Below are positions 52,565-61,968 of a stretch of 64,000 nt of DNA, one piece after another (within the stretch, counting starts at the first letter, position 1; each line of letters begins with the position of its first letter). The DNA comes from Arthrobacter endolithicus. GTDB taxonomy: Bacteria > Actinomycetota > Actinomycetes > Actinomycetales > Micrococcaceae. Under the pieces are notes generated by a model. That model searched no databases, was not told the DNA's origin, and was given only the letters and a program-made list of their open reading frames with translations. The DNA lies in assembly GCF_026627425.1 (NCBI RefSeq), contig NZ_JAPNLH010000003.1, forward strand, positions 62,001 to 126,000, given 5' to 3'. A program made the position numbers and the translations under genes.

Positions 52565-54604
52565 ATGTCCCAGGACACAACTGCGGCTTCGTCCGGAGCC
52601 GGAAATACCAGCGCCGGCGCTGCCGCCCATAACGGTGACGCGCTGGAAAACCTGCTCCACGAAGACCGCAGATTCCCGCCCAGCGCCGAATTCGCCGCGG
52701 ATTCCGTCGTGAAAGCCTCCGACTATGCCGACGCGGCCGCTGATGCCCCTGCCTTCTGGGCCAAGCAGGCGCGCGGGCTGCTTACCTGGCATAAGGACTT
52801 CACCGAAACACTTGATTGGTCCAACCCGCCGTTCGCGAAGTGGTTCGGCGACGGTCAGCTCAACGCGGCCTACAACGCGCTGGACCGGCACGTCGAAAAC
52901 GGGCTCGGCGAGCGCGTTGCCATCTACTTTGAGGGCGAACCTGGCGACACGCGCAGCTACACCTATGCGCAGCTGACCGAGGAGGTCAAGAAGGCCGCCA
53001 ACGCCTTCGAGTCCCTCGGCGTTGCCAAGGGCGACCGGGTGGCCGTTTACCTGCCGATGATCCCGGAGGCAGTGATTACGCTGCTGGCCTGCGCCCGGAT
53101 CGGTGCCGTACATTCCGTGGTTTTTGGCGGGTTCTCCGCGGACGCGCTGCGTTCGCGCATCGACGATGCCGAAGCCAAACTGGTGGTCACCGCCGATGGT
53201 ACCTACCGCCGCGGCAAACCCAGCGCCCTCAAGCCCGCCGTTGATGCCGCGCTCACCGCACCCGGGCACACAGTCGGGCACGTCGTCGTCGTCAAGCGCA
53301 ACGGTGAGAACGTGGACTGGACCGAGGGCCGCGATCTCTGGTGGGAGGACGCCGTCGGCGGTGCAGCCGCCGAGCACACCGCCGTCGGCCATGCTGCCGA
53401 GCACCCGCTGTTCATCCTCTACACCTCCGGTACCACCGGCAGGCCCAAGGGCATCCTGCACACCACCGGCGGCTACCTGACGCAGGCCGCGTACACGCAC
53501 AAGGCCGTTTTTGACCTGCATCCGGAAACCGATGTGTACTGGTGCACGGCCGACGTCGGCTGGGTCACCGGGCATACCTACGTCGCCTACGCGCCGCTCA
53601 TTAACGGCGCTACGCAGCTGATCTATGAGGGCACCCCGGATTCCCCGCATCAGGGCCGCTGGTGGGAACTGATCGAAAAGTACAAAGTTTCCATCCTCTA
53701 CACTGCGCCCACCGCCATCCGGACCTGCATGAAGTGGGGCCGCGAGATCCCGGGCCGGTACGACCTGAGCTCCATCCGGGTGCTCGGTTCGGTGGGCGAG
53801 CCGATTAACCCCGAGGCCTGGATGTGGTACCGCGATGTGATCGGCGCGAACGCGGGGAAGAACGGCGAGAAAAAGAAGAACCCGGCGCCGATCGTGGACA
53901 CCTGGTGGCAGACCGAGACCGGCGCGCAGATGATCGCCCCGCTCCCCGGCGTCACTGCCACTAAGCCGGGCTCGGCCCAGACGCCGCTGCCGGGCATTGC
54001 GGTGGACGTGGTGGATGAAATGGGCGAGTCCGTGCCGAACGGGTCCGGCGGCTACCTGGTGGTCCGCGAACCATGGCCGGCCATGCTGCGCGGCATCTGG
54101 GGCGACGAGCAGCGGTACAAGGACACCTACTGGTCCCGTTTCGATTCGATGTACTTTGCCGGAGACGGTGCCAAGTTCGACGACGACGGCGACGTCTGGC
54201 TACTGGGGCGGGTCGACGACGTGATGAATGTCTCCGGGCACCGCCTCTCCACCACGGAGATTGAGTCCGCACTGGTCAGCCACCCGTCCGTAGCGGAAGC
54301 GGCCGTGGTGGGGGCTGCGGACGAGACCACAGGGCAGACCGTGGTGGCGTTTGTGATTCTGCGCGGGAGCGCGGCAGATGACGCCGATATTGTCACCACA
54401 TTGCGCAACCATGTGGGCAAGGAAATCGGCCCGATCGCCAAGCCAAAGACGATCCTGGTGGTGCCCGAGCTGCCCAAGACACGGTCCGGGAAGATCATGC
54501 GGCGGTTACTGAAGGACGTCGCGGAGGGCCGCGACGTCGGTGACGCCTCCACGCTGGCAGACAATTCGGTGATGCAGCAGATCGCGGATTCGCTGAAAAA
54601 GTAG
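52565..54604 (+). CDS. acs: Acetyl-CoA synthetase
   Basis: Acs converts acetate, ATP and CoA to acetyl-CoA. The 679-residue ANL enzyme has [20 protein letters not shown] (P-loop), [34 protein letters not shown] and the C-terminal [17 protein letters not shown], which holds the Lys normally controlled by acetylation. ATG 52565 is used; GAGG is five bases upstream. It is monocistronic with a hairpin behind it. Reversible acetylation could involve the AcuC-type protein at 21254-22465. Confidence 0.97.
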   Translation: MSQDTTAASSGAGNTSAGAAAHNGDALENLLHEDRRFPPSAEFAADSVVKASDYADAAADAPAFWAKQARGLLTWHKDFTETLDWSNPPFAKWFGDGQLNAAYNALDRHVENGLGERVAIYFEGEPGDTRSYTYAQLTEEVKKAANAFESLGVAKGDRVAVYLPMIPEAVITLLACARIGAVHSVVFGGFSADALRSRIDDAEAKLVVTADGTYRRGKPSALKPAVDAALTAPGHTVGHVVVVKRNGENVDWTEGRDLWWEDAVGGAAAEHTAVGHAAEHPLFILYTSGTTGRPKGILHTTGGYLTQAAYTHKAVFDLHPETDVYWCTADVGWVTGHTYVAYAPLINGATQLIYEGTPDSPHQGRWWELIEKYKVSILYTAPTAIRTCMKWGREIPGRYDLSSIRVLGSVGEPINPEAWMWYRDVIGANAGKNGEKKKNPAPIVDTWWQTETGAQMIAPLPGVTATKPGSAQTPLPGIAVDVVDEMGESVPNGSGGYLVVREPWPAMLRGIWGDEQRYKDTYWSRFDSMYFAGDGAKFDDDGDVWLLGRVDDVMNVSGHRLSTTEIESALVSHPSVAEAAVVGAADETTGQTVVAFVILRGSAADDADIVTTLRNHVGKEIGPIAKPKTILVVPELPKTRSGKIMRRLLKDVAEGRDVGDASTLADNSVMQQIADSLKK

Positions 54605-54631
54605 CGCACCACCGGCAAGGCGGCACTAGGC

Positions 54632-54682
54632 GAGGTGCGCGCGATGGGGTCGTTTCGACGAACAACCCATTGCGCGCACCTC
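54632..54682. terminator. Long palindrome with UUCG loop downstream of acs
   Basis: The arms GAGGTGCGCGCGATGGGGT (54632-54650) and AACCCATTGCGCGCACCTC (54664-54682) pair with two mismatches. Inside, TCGT-TTCG-ACGA forms a second stem closed by a UUCG tetraloop. Position suits an acs terminator, but no long T-run follows. The shape recalls the palindromes near 6.5 and 7.6 kb, though the sequence differs. Confidence 0.75.
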
Positions 54683-54742
54683 AGTTGCTTTAAGGCGTAA
54701 TCCAAACGTGACAAAATGATCGAAATTTTTCTCTTTTGGGCA

Positions 54743-54770
54743 TTGACGTTCGATTTCTGGCGTTTATGCT
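54743..54770 (+). promoter_or_regulatory. Promoter of the alpha-galactoside operon
   Basis: TTGACG (54743-54748), 16-base spacer, TATGCT (54765-54770). The upstream region is AT-rich for this genome and holds the repeated motif GATCGAAAT and GTTCGATTT, possible operator half-sites. Confidence 0.6.
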
Positions 54771-54835
54771 TGGTCTATGTGATGCGTTTCACAGCTGCAT
54801 GTCTTTCCAAAGCCAGTCTTTCAAAGGGAGAAACC

Positions 54836-56158
54836 ATGTCATCGATTGAAGAGCGGTTTGCTGCCGGCGCCAACCGGCCCGGCCTGGACCGCCGTACGCT
54901 GCTCAAGACCTTGGGAGTGGGCGCCGTTGGGCTGGCCGGCATCCCCCTCCTCTCCGCCTGCACCGGAGGCAGCGGGCCCGGTGCCTCCGCAACCGCATCG
55001 AAGTCGCTGAGCTTCGGTTCCGGCTCCTCCGATGAGGTCCCCAAAGCCGGGTACAAGGCGGTCACGGATGCCTTCACGAAGAAGTCAGGCATCACGGTCA
55101 CCACCAACGTGGTCCCGCACAACGATTTCCAGAACAAAATCAACACCTACCTGCAGGGCAGCCCGGACGACGCATTCACTTGGTTTGCCGGCTACCGGAT
55201 GCAGTACTACGCAGGAAAGGGACTGCTCACCCCCGTGGACGATGTCTGGGACAAGATTGGGGCCAACTTTTCCGACGCCATGAAGAAGGCCTCGACCGGA
55301 CCCGACGGCAAGAAGTACTTTGTGCCGAACTACAACTATCCGTGGGGCTTCTTCTACCGCAAGAGCTTCTGGGCTGAAAAGGGCTACGAGGTCCCCACCA
55401 CGTTCGACGCCCTCAAGACCCTCAGCGCCAAGATGAAAGCCGACGGCATAATCCCCATCGAGTTTGCGGACAAGGACGGTTGGCCGGCGTTCGGCACTTT
55501 CGACTACATCAATATGCGCCTCAACGGCTACCAGTTCCACATGGATCTCACCGCCCACAAAGAATCCTGGGACCAGAAGAAAGTCAGCGACGTCTTCGAT
55601 ACGTGGAAGGCACTGCTGCCTTATCAGAACCCCGGCGCACTGGGAATGACCTGGCAGGACTCGGCGAAGTCCTTGGGAGACAAGAAATCCGGGATGTATC
55701 TGCTCGGCTCGTTTGTCACCCAGCAGTTCACCGATCCGGCGCTGCTGGCGGACATTGATTTCTTCCCGTTCCCGGAAATCGCCATGGAAGGAATGGACGC
55801 CGTAGAAGCACCGATTGACGGGTTACTGCTGTCCAAGAAGGGCGGCCAGAATCAGGCGGCCCACGACTTCCTGGCCTTCATGGGCACGGCCGAAGGCCAG
55901 GACGCGTACGCCTCCAAGGACCCATCGAACATCGCCACTGCGAAGGGCGCCGATCAATCCAAGTTCAGTCCGCTGAACAAGAAGTGCGCGGATGTGATTG
56001 CCGGTGCCAAGAGCATCAGCCAGTTCTTTGACCGGGATGCCCTCCCCGCGATGGCGAACAATGTGATGTTGCCGGCGCTGCAGGGATTCATTAAGGACGG
56101 CTCGATCGACGTCAAGAACCTCGAGGCCCAGGCGAAGTCGCTCTACGCCGCGCAATAA
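54836..56158 (+). CDS. Sugar ABC transporter substrate-binding lipoprotein
   Basis: The 440-residue protein has a signal with twin-arginine style (DRRTLLKTLGVGAVGLAG) ending in the lipobox LLSAC. A family 1 solute-binding fold follows (GYKAVTDAFTKKSGITVTTN, FTWFAGYRMQYYAGKGLLTP, NYNYPWGFFYRKSFWAEKGY). It would capture an oligosaccharide outside the cell. The neighbours (two permeases and a GH36 enzyme) suggest an alpha-galactoside such as melibiose or raffinose. ATG 54836 has GGGAG upstream. It heads the operon. Confidence 0.93.
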   Translation: MSSIEERFAAGANRPGLDRRTLLKTLGVGAVGLAGIPLLSACTGGSGPGASATASKSLSFGSGSSDEVPKAGYKAVTDAFTKKSGITVTTNVVPHNDFQNKINTYLQGSPDDAFTWFAGYRMQYYAGKGLLTPVDDVWDKIGANFSDAMKKASTGPDGKKYFVPNYNYPWGFFYRKSFWAEKGYEVPTTFDALKTLSAKMKADGIIPIEFADKDGWPAFGTFDYINMRLNGYQFHMDLTAHKESWDQKKVSDVFDTWKALLPYQNPGALGMTWQDSAKSLGDKKSGMYLLGSFVTQQFTDPALLADIDFFPFPEIAMEGMDAVEAPIDGLLLSKKGGQNQAAHDFLAFMGTAEGQDAYASKDPSNIATAKGADQSKFSPLNKKCADVIAGAKSISQFFDRDALPAMANNVMLPALQGFIKDGSIDVKNLEAQAKSLYAAQ

Positions 56159-56253
56159 CTGCTGCGCGGCTCCGCCCCGGACCTCGTTGGTCCATATCAG
56201 TCGGGGCAGGCTCAAGGGTCTGCCCCGACGTTCGATCAGAAAAAGAGTCTGTC

Positions 56254-57216
56254 ATGACCACCGGAATAGAATCACCGATCAGCGTTGTCGGCGGACAAGG
56301 CGCCGGGCGCCCCCGCAAACGGCGCCGGATACGGCTCCTCTCCCGCACCGACAAGATCGTGCTCAGCATCATGGTCGGGATACCCACCCTGATCCAGCTG
56401 CTGCTGATCTGGATTCCAACGGTGCTCTCCATCGGTCTGTCCTTCGTCCGATGGAACGGCTTGGACCTCACGGACATCAAAGCTGCCGGAGTGGCCAATT
56501 ACAGTTACGTGTTCAAGGATTACCCTCCGTTTTGGCCGGCGGTGCAGCACAATGTGCTCTGGCTGGTCTTCCTGGCCGTCATCGCGACCCCGCTGGGACT
56601 GCTGCTGGCGGTCCTGCTGGACCAGAACATCCGCGGTTCCAAGATCTACCAGAGCATCTTTTTCATACCCGTGATGCTGTCCTTGGCCTTGATCGGCATT
56701 ATCTGGCAGTTGTTTTACCAGAAGGACAACGGCTTACTGAACTTCCTGCTTGGCACCGCCGGCACGCCGCAGGCCGTGGACTGGTTCGGGGACTCGGATG
56801 TGAACATCTGGGCCGCCCTGATTGCGGCGACCTGGCGGCACGCCGGTTATGTGATGATTCTGTATTTGGCCGGACTCAAGGGCGTTGACGCCTCACTGAA
56901 GGAAGCCGCATCCCTGGATGGCGCGAACGCGTACCAAACCTTCTTCCGTATCGTCTTCCCCGCCATGCGCCCTATCAACATAGTTATCGTGGTGATTACG
57001 ATCATCGAATCACTGCGTGCCTTCGACATTGTCTACGTGATCAACCGCGGTACCAACGGACTGGAACTGATCAGTGCGCTCGTCATCCAAAATCTGGTCG
57101 GTGAGGGACAGGTGATCGGGGTCGGCTCCGCGCTGGCAGTAATTTTGCTGGTCATTTCCCTCGTCCCGATCGTCTTCTACTTGTCCCGCGCCTTCGGGAA
57201 GGAAAAAGTGCAATGA
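56254..57216 (+). CDS. Sugar ABC transporter permease (MalF-type)
   Basis: The 320-residue protein has six membrane helices and the EAA loop KEAASLDGANAYQTFFRIVFP that docks the ATPase. The basic N-terminus is cytoplasmic. It is the MalF-like partner in a CUT1 importer and lies 95 bases after the binding protein. It overlaps the next permease by four bases. No ATPase gene is in the cluster, so a shared MsmK-type ATPase is expected elsewhere. Confidence 0.93.
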   Translation: MTTGIESPISVVGGQGAGRPRKRRRIRLLSRTDKIVLSIMVGIPTLIQLLLIWIPTVLSIGLSFVRWNGLDLTDIKAAGVANYSYVFKDYPPFWPAVQHNVLWLVFLAVIATPLGLLLAVLLDQNIRGSKIYQSIFFIPVMLSLALIGIIWQLFYQKDNGLLNFLLGTAGTPQAVDWFGDSDVNIWAALIAATWRHAGYVMILYLAGLKGVDASLKEAASLDGANAYQTFFRIVFPAMRPINIVIVVITIIESLRAFDIVYVINRGTNGLELISALVIQNLVGEGQVIGVGSALAVILLVISLVPIVFYLSRAFGKEKVQ

Positions 57217-58127
57217 GCTCAGCAGTCGCATCCCGCACCCGCCTATCCGCCAGCGGCGCACCCAAGCCCCGCGGAGGGAAAAAGCGCCACTACGGTACCC
57301 ACATATTCCTCATCGTGATGGCCGTCATGTGGTTGATTCCGCTGGCCTGGTCGCTCTTCACCGCCCTTCGCCCCAAGGCGGACACGGACAAATACGGCTA
57401 CTTCAGCCTCGGCGGGACCTTCAACTTTGACAACTTCGTCCAGGCCTGGACGCAGGGCGGCTTCCCCAAGTATTTTATGAACTCACTGATTATCACCGTC
57501 CCAACGATCATTCTGGTCCTGCTGCTGTCCTCGATGATGGCTTTCGCGGTCAGCCGCGTGAGCTGGAAGTTCAACATCACACTGCTGATCATGTTCACCG
57601 CCGGGAACCTTCTACCGCCGCAGGTCTTGGCCGCACCGCTGTTCAGCATGTTCAAGCACTTCAACCTGCCCTACGCCATTAGCGACTCGGGAAACCTGCT
57701 CAACACGTATTTCAGCGTCATCCTCGTCAACACCGCCTTCCAGACCGGTTTTTGCACGTTTGTACTGTCCAACTACATGAAGGCTCTCTCCGCGGACCTG
57801 ACGGAGGCCGCATTGGTCGACGGTGCGGGCATCTGGCGCCAGTACTGGAACATCATTCTCCCGCTGTGCAGGCCGGCAATCGCCGCGCTGGCAACGCTGG
57901 AACTGATTTTTATCTACAACGACTTCTTCTGGCCGCTGCTGTTCATTCAAAGCGGGGACCGGCTTCCGGTCACTACCGCCATCAACAACCTGCAGGGCAC
58001 TTTTCTTTCCGACTACAACCTGCTGGCCGCCGGAGCAACCATCACTGTGATCCCCACGCTGATCGTGTACCTGCTGCTGCAGCGGCACTTCGTGGCCGGG
58101 TTGACCCTCGGGTCAAGCAAGGGATAG
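57213..58127 (+). CDS. Sugar ABC transporter permease (MalG-type)
   Basis: The 304-residue protein has six helices and the EAA motif TEAALVDGAGIWRQYWNIILP. It is the MalG-like partner and starts inside the previous gene (ATGA overlap). The C-terminus QRHFVAGLTLGSSKG is typical of CUT1 permeases. It completes the membrane part of the alpha-galactoside importer. Confidence 0.93.
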   Translation: MSSAVASRTRLSASGAPKPRGGKKRHYGTHIFLIVMAVMWLIPLAWSLFTALRPKADTDKYGYFSLGGTFNFDNFVQAWTQGGFPKYFMNSLIITVPTIILVLLLSSMMAFAVSRVSWKFNITLLIMFTAGNLLPPQVLAAPLFSMFKHFNLPYAISDSGNLLNTYFSVILVNTAFQTGFCTFVLSNYMKALSADLTEAALVDGAGIWRQYWNIILPLCRPAIAALATLELIFIYNDFFWPLLFIQSGDRLPVTTAINNLQGTFLSDYNLLAAGATITVIPTLIVYLLLQRHFVAGLTLGSSKG

Positions 58128-58207
58128 CACGGGCACTGTGAGCGTCGCGGCCAGGGGTGCGCCGTCGTCCGTCTTTGACCAGCACCAATGCTGCCCGCCC
58201 GCCCGAC

Positions 58208-58258
58208 CAACACCAGACCTGTATCAACACCAGACCTGTATCAATACCAGCCGTCAAT
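58208..58258 (+). repeat. 17-bp direct repeats upstream of the DeoR gene
   Basis: CAACACCAGACCTGTAT is present exactly at 58208-58224 and 58225-58241, with a degenerate third copy to 58258. They end 22 bases before the regulator's ATG and could be operator sites or a 5'-UTR duplication. Confidence 0.85.
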
Positions 58259-58280
58259 CAACAACAGTGAGGAAGCGAAG

Positions 58281-59069
58281 ATGCTCGCCGACGCCCGACG
58301 CTCCGCGATAGCCGCCACAGTTGCACGCGAAGGCGTGGTGCGGGTGGCGGATCTGGCCGGCATGTTCAACGTCTCTTTGATGACGGTGCGCCGGGACATT
58401 GATGTACTGGACGAGGCCGGCCTGCTGGAAAAGATCCATGGCGGCGCAAAGATCCACGGCGGCGCCAGTACCCATGAACCCGGGTTTGAGCTCAAATCGA
58501 CGCAGGCTCTGGACGAAAAAGAAGCGATCGCGGCGGAAGCTGCATCGATGGCGCAGGAGGGCATGGCGATCGGGCTCAGCGCGGGCACGACCACGTTTGC
58601 GCTCGCCAAGCTGCTCTGCCAGATGAGCGGACTGACCATAGTGACAAATTCGGTGCGCGTGGCAGGTGTATTCCATGCCGCCGGGGCCAAGCTCTCCGTT
58701 ATCCTCACCGGCGGTGAAAGGACTCCCTCCGATGCCCTGGTAGGTCCGATTGCCACGTCTTCGGTGCGGCAGCTGCACCTGGACCTGTTGTTCCTGGGGG
58801 TGCACGGCGTTGATGCACAGGCCGGCTTTACCACCCCGAATCTGCTCGAAGCGGAGATGGACAGGGCTCTCATTACCGCTTCCCGCAAGGTGGTGGTGCT
58901 GGCGGATCACAGCAAATGGGGCATGCAGGGCATCAGCACAATAGCCGCGCTGGAGGACGTCGACGAGGTGATCAGCGATGCCGGACTGGGCTCGGAGGCC
59001 CAGCGGGTGCTGCGGCAGCGGGTGGGGCGGCTGCGGCTGGTCAACGTCCCGCAACGGCAAAGCGCCTAA
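58281..59069 (+). CDS. DeoR/GlpR-family transcriptional regulator
   Basis: The 262-residue protein has an N-terminal DeoR-type winged helix (VRVADLAGMFNVSLMTVRRD, DIDVLDEAGLLEKIHGGAK). A phosphosugar-sensing domain follows (AIGLSAGTTTFALAKLL, TIVTNSVRVAGVF). The wing motif KIHGGA is duplicated through an 18-bp tandem repeat (58431-58466), which is unusual. GAGGAAG precedes ATG 58281. It probably controls this operon in response to a phosphorylated sugar. It lies between the permeases and the GH36 gene. Confidence 0.9.
   Translation: MLADARRSAIAATVAREGVVRVADLAGMFNVSLMTVRRDIDVLDEAGLLEKIHGGAKIHGGASTHEPGFELKSTQALDEKEAIAAEAASMAQEGMAIGLSAGTTTFALAKLLCQMSGLTIVTNSVRVAGVFHAAGAKLSVILTGGERTPSDALVGPIATSSVRQLHLDLLFLGVHGVDAQAGFTTPNLLEAEMDRALITASRKVVVLADHSKWGMQGISTIAALEDVDEVISDAGLGSEAQRVLRQRVGRLRLVNVPQRQSA
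58431..58466 (+). repeat. 18-bp tandem duplication in the DeoR wing
   Basis: AAGATCCAYGGCGGCGC followed by A or C occurs twice, encoding KIHGGA-KIHGGA. DeoR proteins normally have one such motif. Confidence 0.9.
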
Positions 59070-59102
59070 TATATTCATCCGCTCACGACGCAGAGGTACC
59101 CG

Positions 59103-61340
59103 ATGGAACCGAACCCACTGAACCCAATCTACCTGCGCGCTGCCGGGGTGAGCCTGCTGATCGATCTGAGTTCCGGTGAGCCGTCGGTGCTGCATTGGGG
59201 CGCTGACCTGGGCGGGATTTTGCCGGATCTGTCGCTGGCAGGGGTCATGTCCGGACCGGTGCCGCATTCGGCCCTGGATATTCCGGTGGTCCTGGGCCTA
59301 CTGCCGCAGGCCTCCTCGGGTTGGCGGGGGCGGCCGGGGCTGCGCGGACACCGGCTGGCCGCAGGCAATGGCGGTCGCGACGGGGTCGACGGCGACGCCC
59401 TCGGGATCGGGGTCGACCGCGACGGAACCCGACGCGGCTTCTCCGCACGGTTGCGGCTGACCGGGTGCCGGGCTACCGAACGCTCAGCCGTCATTACCAC
59501 CGCCGATGCACAGCTTGGCCTGACGGTGGTCACCGAAGTGACACTGCACGACGGCGGTCTGCTCGAGTTACGCCATCATCTCACCAACGACGGCGGCACT
59601 GACTACGCGCTGGAGGAACTCGCGGCCGTCCTGCCGGTTGGCCCCGAAGCAACCGAGATACTCGACCTGACCGGTCGCTGGTGCCGCGAACGCCACCCGC
59701 AGCGCCATAGTGTTCAGCAGGGAACCTGGCTGCGCAGCGCCCGGCACGGCCGCACCGGCCATGATTCCTCGCTGTTGCTGGCCGCCGGTTCCTTAGGGTT
59801 CGGCAACCGGCAGGGAAAGGTCTGGGCCACGCACTTTGCCTGGAGCGGGGACCATGAAGCCTATCTTGAATCGCTGGCCGATGGCCGTTCTGTACTGGGC
59901 GCCAGCGAGCTAGTGGGGTCCGGGGAGATTGTGCTGGCACCGGGCGAAAGCTACCTCACTCCGGCACTGTTCGCCGCCTACTCCAGCCACGGACTGGACG
60001 GGATTTCCGACGCGTTTTATGCATGGTTCCGGGGCAGGTCGAAACACCCCTCCACGCCAAGGCCGGTGGTCCTCAATACCTGGGAAGCGGTCTATTTCAA
60101 CCACGACTTGACGGTGCTCACTTCGCTCGCCGATGCGGCCGCGGATCTGGGAGTGGAACGCTTCGTGCTGGACGATGGCTGGTTCCGGCACCGCCGCGAC
60201 GATCACGCCGGCCTGGGTGACTGGTACGTTGACCCTAACGTGTGGCCCGAGGGCCTTCACCCGCTCATTGCCGCCGTCACGGACCGGGGAATGGAATTTG
60301 GGCTGTGGGTGGAACCGGAAATGATCAATTCGGATTCGGACGCCGCGCGGGCACATCCGGACTGGATCGCCGGGCCAGGCTCCGGCCTCCCGCTTCAATG
60401 GCGCCACCAGCAGGTGCTGGATCTGGTCAACCCACAGGCCTGGCAATATATCTATGACCGGCTGGACGCTCTGCTCAGTGAGTACCGCATTTTTTATCTC
60501 AAATGGGACCAGAACCGGGATCTGTCCGAAATGGGGCATGCGGGCGGACCGTCCGTGCATGAGCAGACCCTTGCTGCCTACCGACTCCTCGATGCCCTGC
60601 GTGCAGCGCACCCTGGCGTGGAAATCGAAAGTTGCTCCTCCGGAGGCGCCCGGGCGGACCTGGGGATCCTGCAACGGACGGACCGGATCTGGGCCTCAGA
60701 CTGCAACGATGCGCTGGAACGGCAGACCATCCAACGCTGGACCTCGATGATCGTCCCGCCGGAACTCGTCGGCGCGCACGTCGGGCCGCCCACTTCGCAT
60801 ACCACCGGACGCACGCATACGCTGTCCTTCCGGGCCATCACCGCATTGTTCGGCCACTTCGGGCTGGAATGGGATATCCGCTCCCTGACCGGCCCCGAAC
60901 ACGACGAACTGCGCGGTGTCATCGAACTGTACAAAGAACACCGCACACTGCTTCACACCGGCCGAATGGTCCGTGCCGATCTGCCAGATCCGGCACTGCT
61001 GCTGCACGGTGTGGTCGCCGGGGACGGCTCCGAGGCACTGTTCGCGCTGGTGGCGACGTCGACGTCGTTCTCGGAGCAGCCGGGCCGCGTCGCCATTCCC
61101 GGGCTGGCGCCCGAGCTCAGCTACCGCGTTGAGGTGATCTATCCGCGCCCGTTGGACCCTGACCGTGAGGACCCTGGCGTCACCGGCCGCGACGCAGCCA
61201 GTACGTATCTGCAGACGTCCGCGCCGGCGTGGCTGGCCACTGGGGTCGTGGCCTCCGGGCAATTCCTGTCAGAGTCGGGCCTCCCGATGCCCATCCTGAA
61301 CCCGGAACACGCCATCCTCCTGCACATCAGCGCCGCCTGA
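59103..61340 (+). CDS. Alpha-galactosidase (GH36)
   Basis: The 745-residue enzyme hydrolyses alpha-1,6-galactosides. It has VLDDGWFRHRRDDHAGLGDW, GLWVEPEMINSDSDAARAHP, YLKWDQNRDL (nucleophile Asp) and ESCSSGGARADLGILQRTDR, then IWASDCNDALER with the acid/base Asp, all typical of GH36. There is no signal peptide, so the sugar is cleaved inside the cell after import by the adjacent ABC system. It lies 33 bases after the DeoR gene, in one operon. Confidence 0.94.
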   Translation: MEPNPLNPIYLRAAGVSLLIDLSSGEPSVLHWGADLGGILPDLSLAGVMSGPVPHSALDIPVVLGLLPQASSGWRGRPGLRGHRLAAGNGGRDGVDGDALGIGVDRDGTRRGFSARLRLTGCRATERSAVITTADAQLGLTVVTEVTLHDGGLLELRHHLTNDGGTDYALEELAAVLPVGPEATEILDLTGRWCRERHPQRHSVQQGTWLRSARHGRTGHDSSLLLAAGSLGFGNRQGKVWATHFAWSGDHEAYLESLADGRSVLGASELVGSGEIVLAPGESYLTPALFAAYSSHGLDGISDAFYAWFRGRSKHPSTPRPVVLNTWEAVYFNHDLTVLTSLADAAADLGVERFVLDDGWFRHRRDDHAGLGDWYVDPNVWPEGLHPLIAAVTDRGMEFGLWVEPEMINSDSDAARAHPDWIAGPGSGLPLQWRHQQVLDLVNPQAWQYIYDRLDALLSEYRIFYLKWDQNRDLSEMGHAGGPSVHEQTLAAYRLLDALRAAHPGVEIESCSSGGARADLGILQRTDRIWASDCNDALERQTIQRWTSMIVPPELVGAHVGPPTSHTTGRTHTLSFRAITALFGHFGLEWDIRSLTGPEHDELRGVIELYKEHRTLLHTGRMVRADLPDPALLLHGVVAGDGSEALFALVATSTSFSEQPGRVAIPGLAPELSYRVEVIYPRPLDPDREDPGVTGRDAASTYLQTSAPAWLATGVVASGQFLSESGLPMPILNPEHAILLHISAA

Positions 61341-61418
61341 TCCGCCTCCTCAGTGGCGCGTTCGGCCGTTTCGGCGATTTGGCCCCATCGAGCGCACTCC
61401 AGATGGGATAGTGGGGAA

Positions 61419-61883
61419 ATGACTTCTGCTGCGCTCTCCGCCGATCGGGGCACCATCGTGGTGCTCAACGGACCCAACCTGAATCTGCTGGGAACCCGCG
61501 AGCCCGGCGTCTACGGCAACGCAACTCTGGCCGATGTGCAGGAACTGGCGGCTCAAACGGCTCATTCGCTGGGCTTTGGCACCGATTTCATCCAGTCCAA
61601 CCACGAAGGTGACCTGGTGGACGCCATCCAAGGGGCGAAGAATTCCGCGGTGGGCATCGTCATCAACGCCGGGGCCTACACGCATACCTCCGTAGCGATC
61701 AGGGACGCTTTAGCCGCTATCGGTCTGCCGACGGTGGAAGTACACATCTCGAATGTGCACCGGCGCGAAGAGTTCCGTCATTTTTCCTACCTCTCAGCGG
61801 TGGCGGATGCGGTCATAGTTGGCGCAGGGGTGCACGGATACGAGTTGGCCATCCGTTATCTGGGAAGAATGCTCCCGGCCTAG
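61419..61883 (+). CDS. aroQ: 3-dehydroquinate dehydratase, type II
   Basis: This enzyme makes 3-dehydroshikimate in the shikimate pathway. The 154-residue protein has [22 protein letters not shown] (active-site Tyr), [34 protein letters not shown] and [19 protein letters not shown] 61419 gives the correct length; a longer frame to 61353 is not supported. It is unlinked from other aro genes here and follows the galactosidase by 78 bases, but probably has its own promoter. Confidence 0.95.
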   Translation: MTSAALSADRGTIVVLNGPNLNLLGTREPGVYGNATLADVQELAAQTAHSLGFGTDFIQSNHEGDLVDAIQGAKNSAVGIVINAGAYTHTSVAIRDALAAIGLPTVEVHISNVHRREEFRHFSYLSAVADAVIVGAGVHGYELAIRYLGRMLPA

Positions 61884-61968
61884 GTCCTTCCACGAAGCAC
61901 GTTACTTTTTCGCGCCGGCCGCCCTACGGCGCCGGCTGCTTATTGGTGCCAGTTATTTCCGGTGCCAC

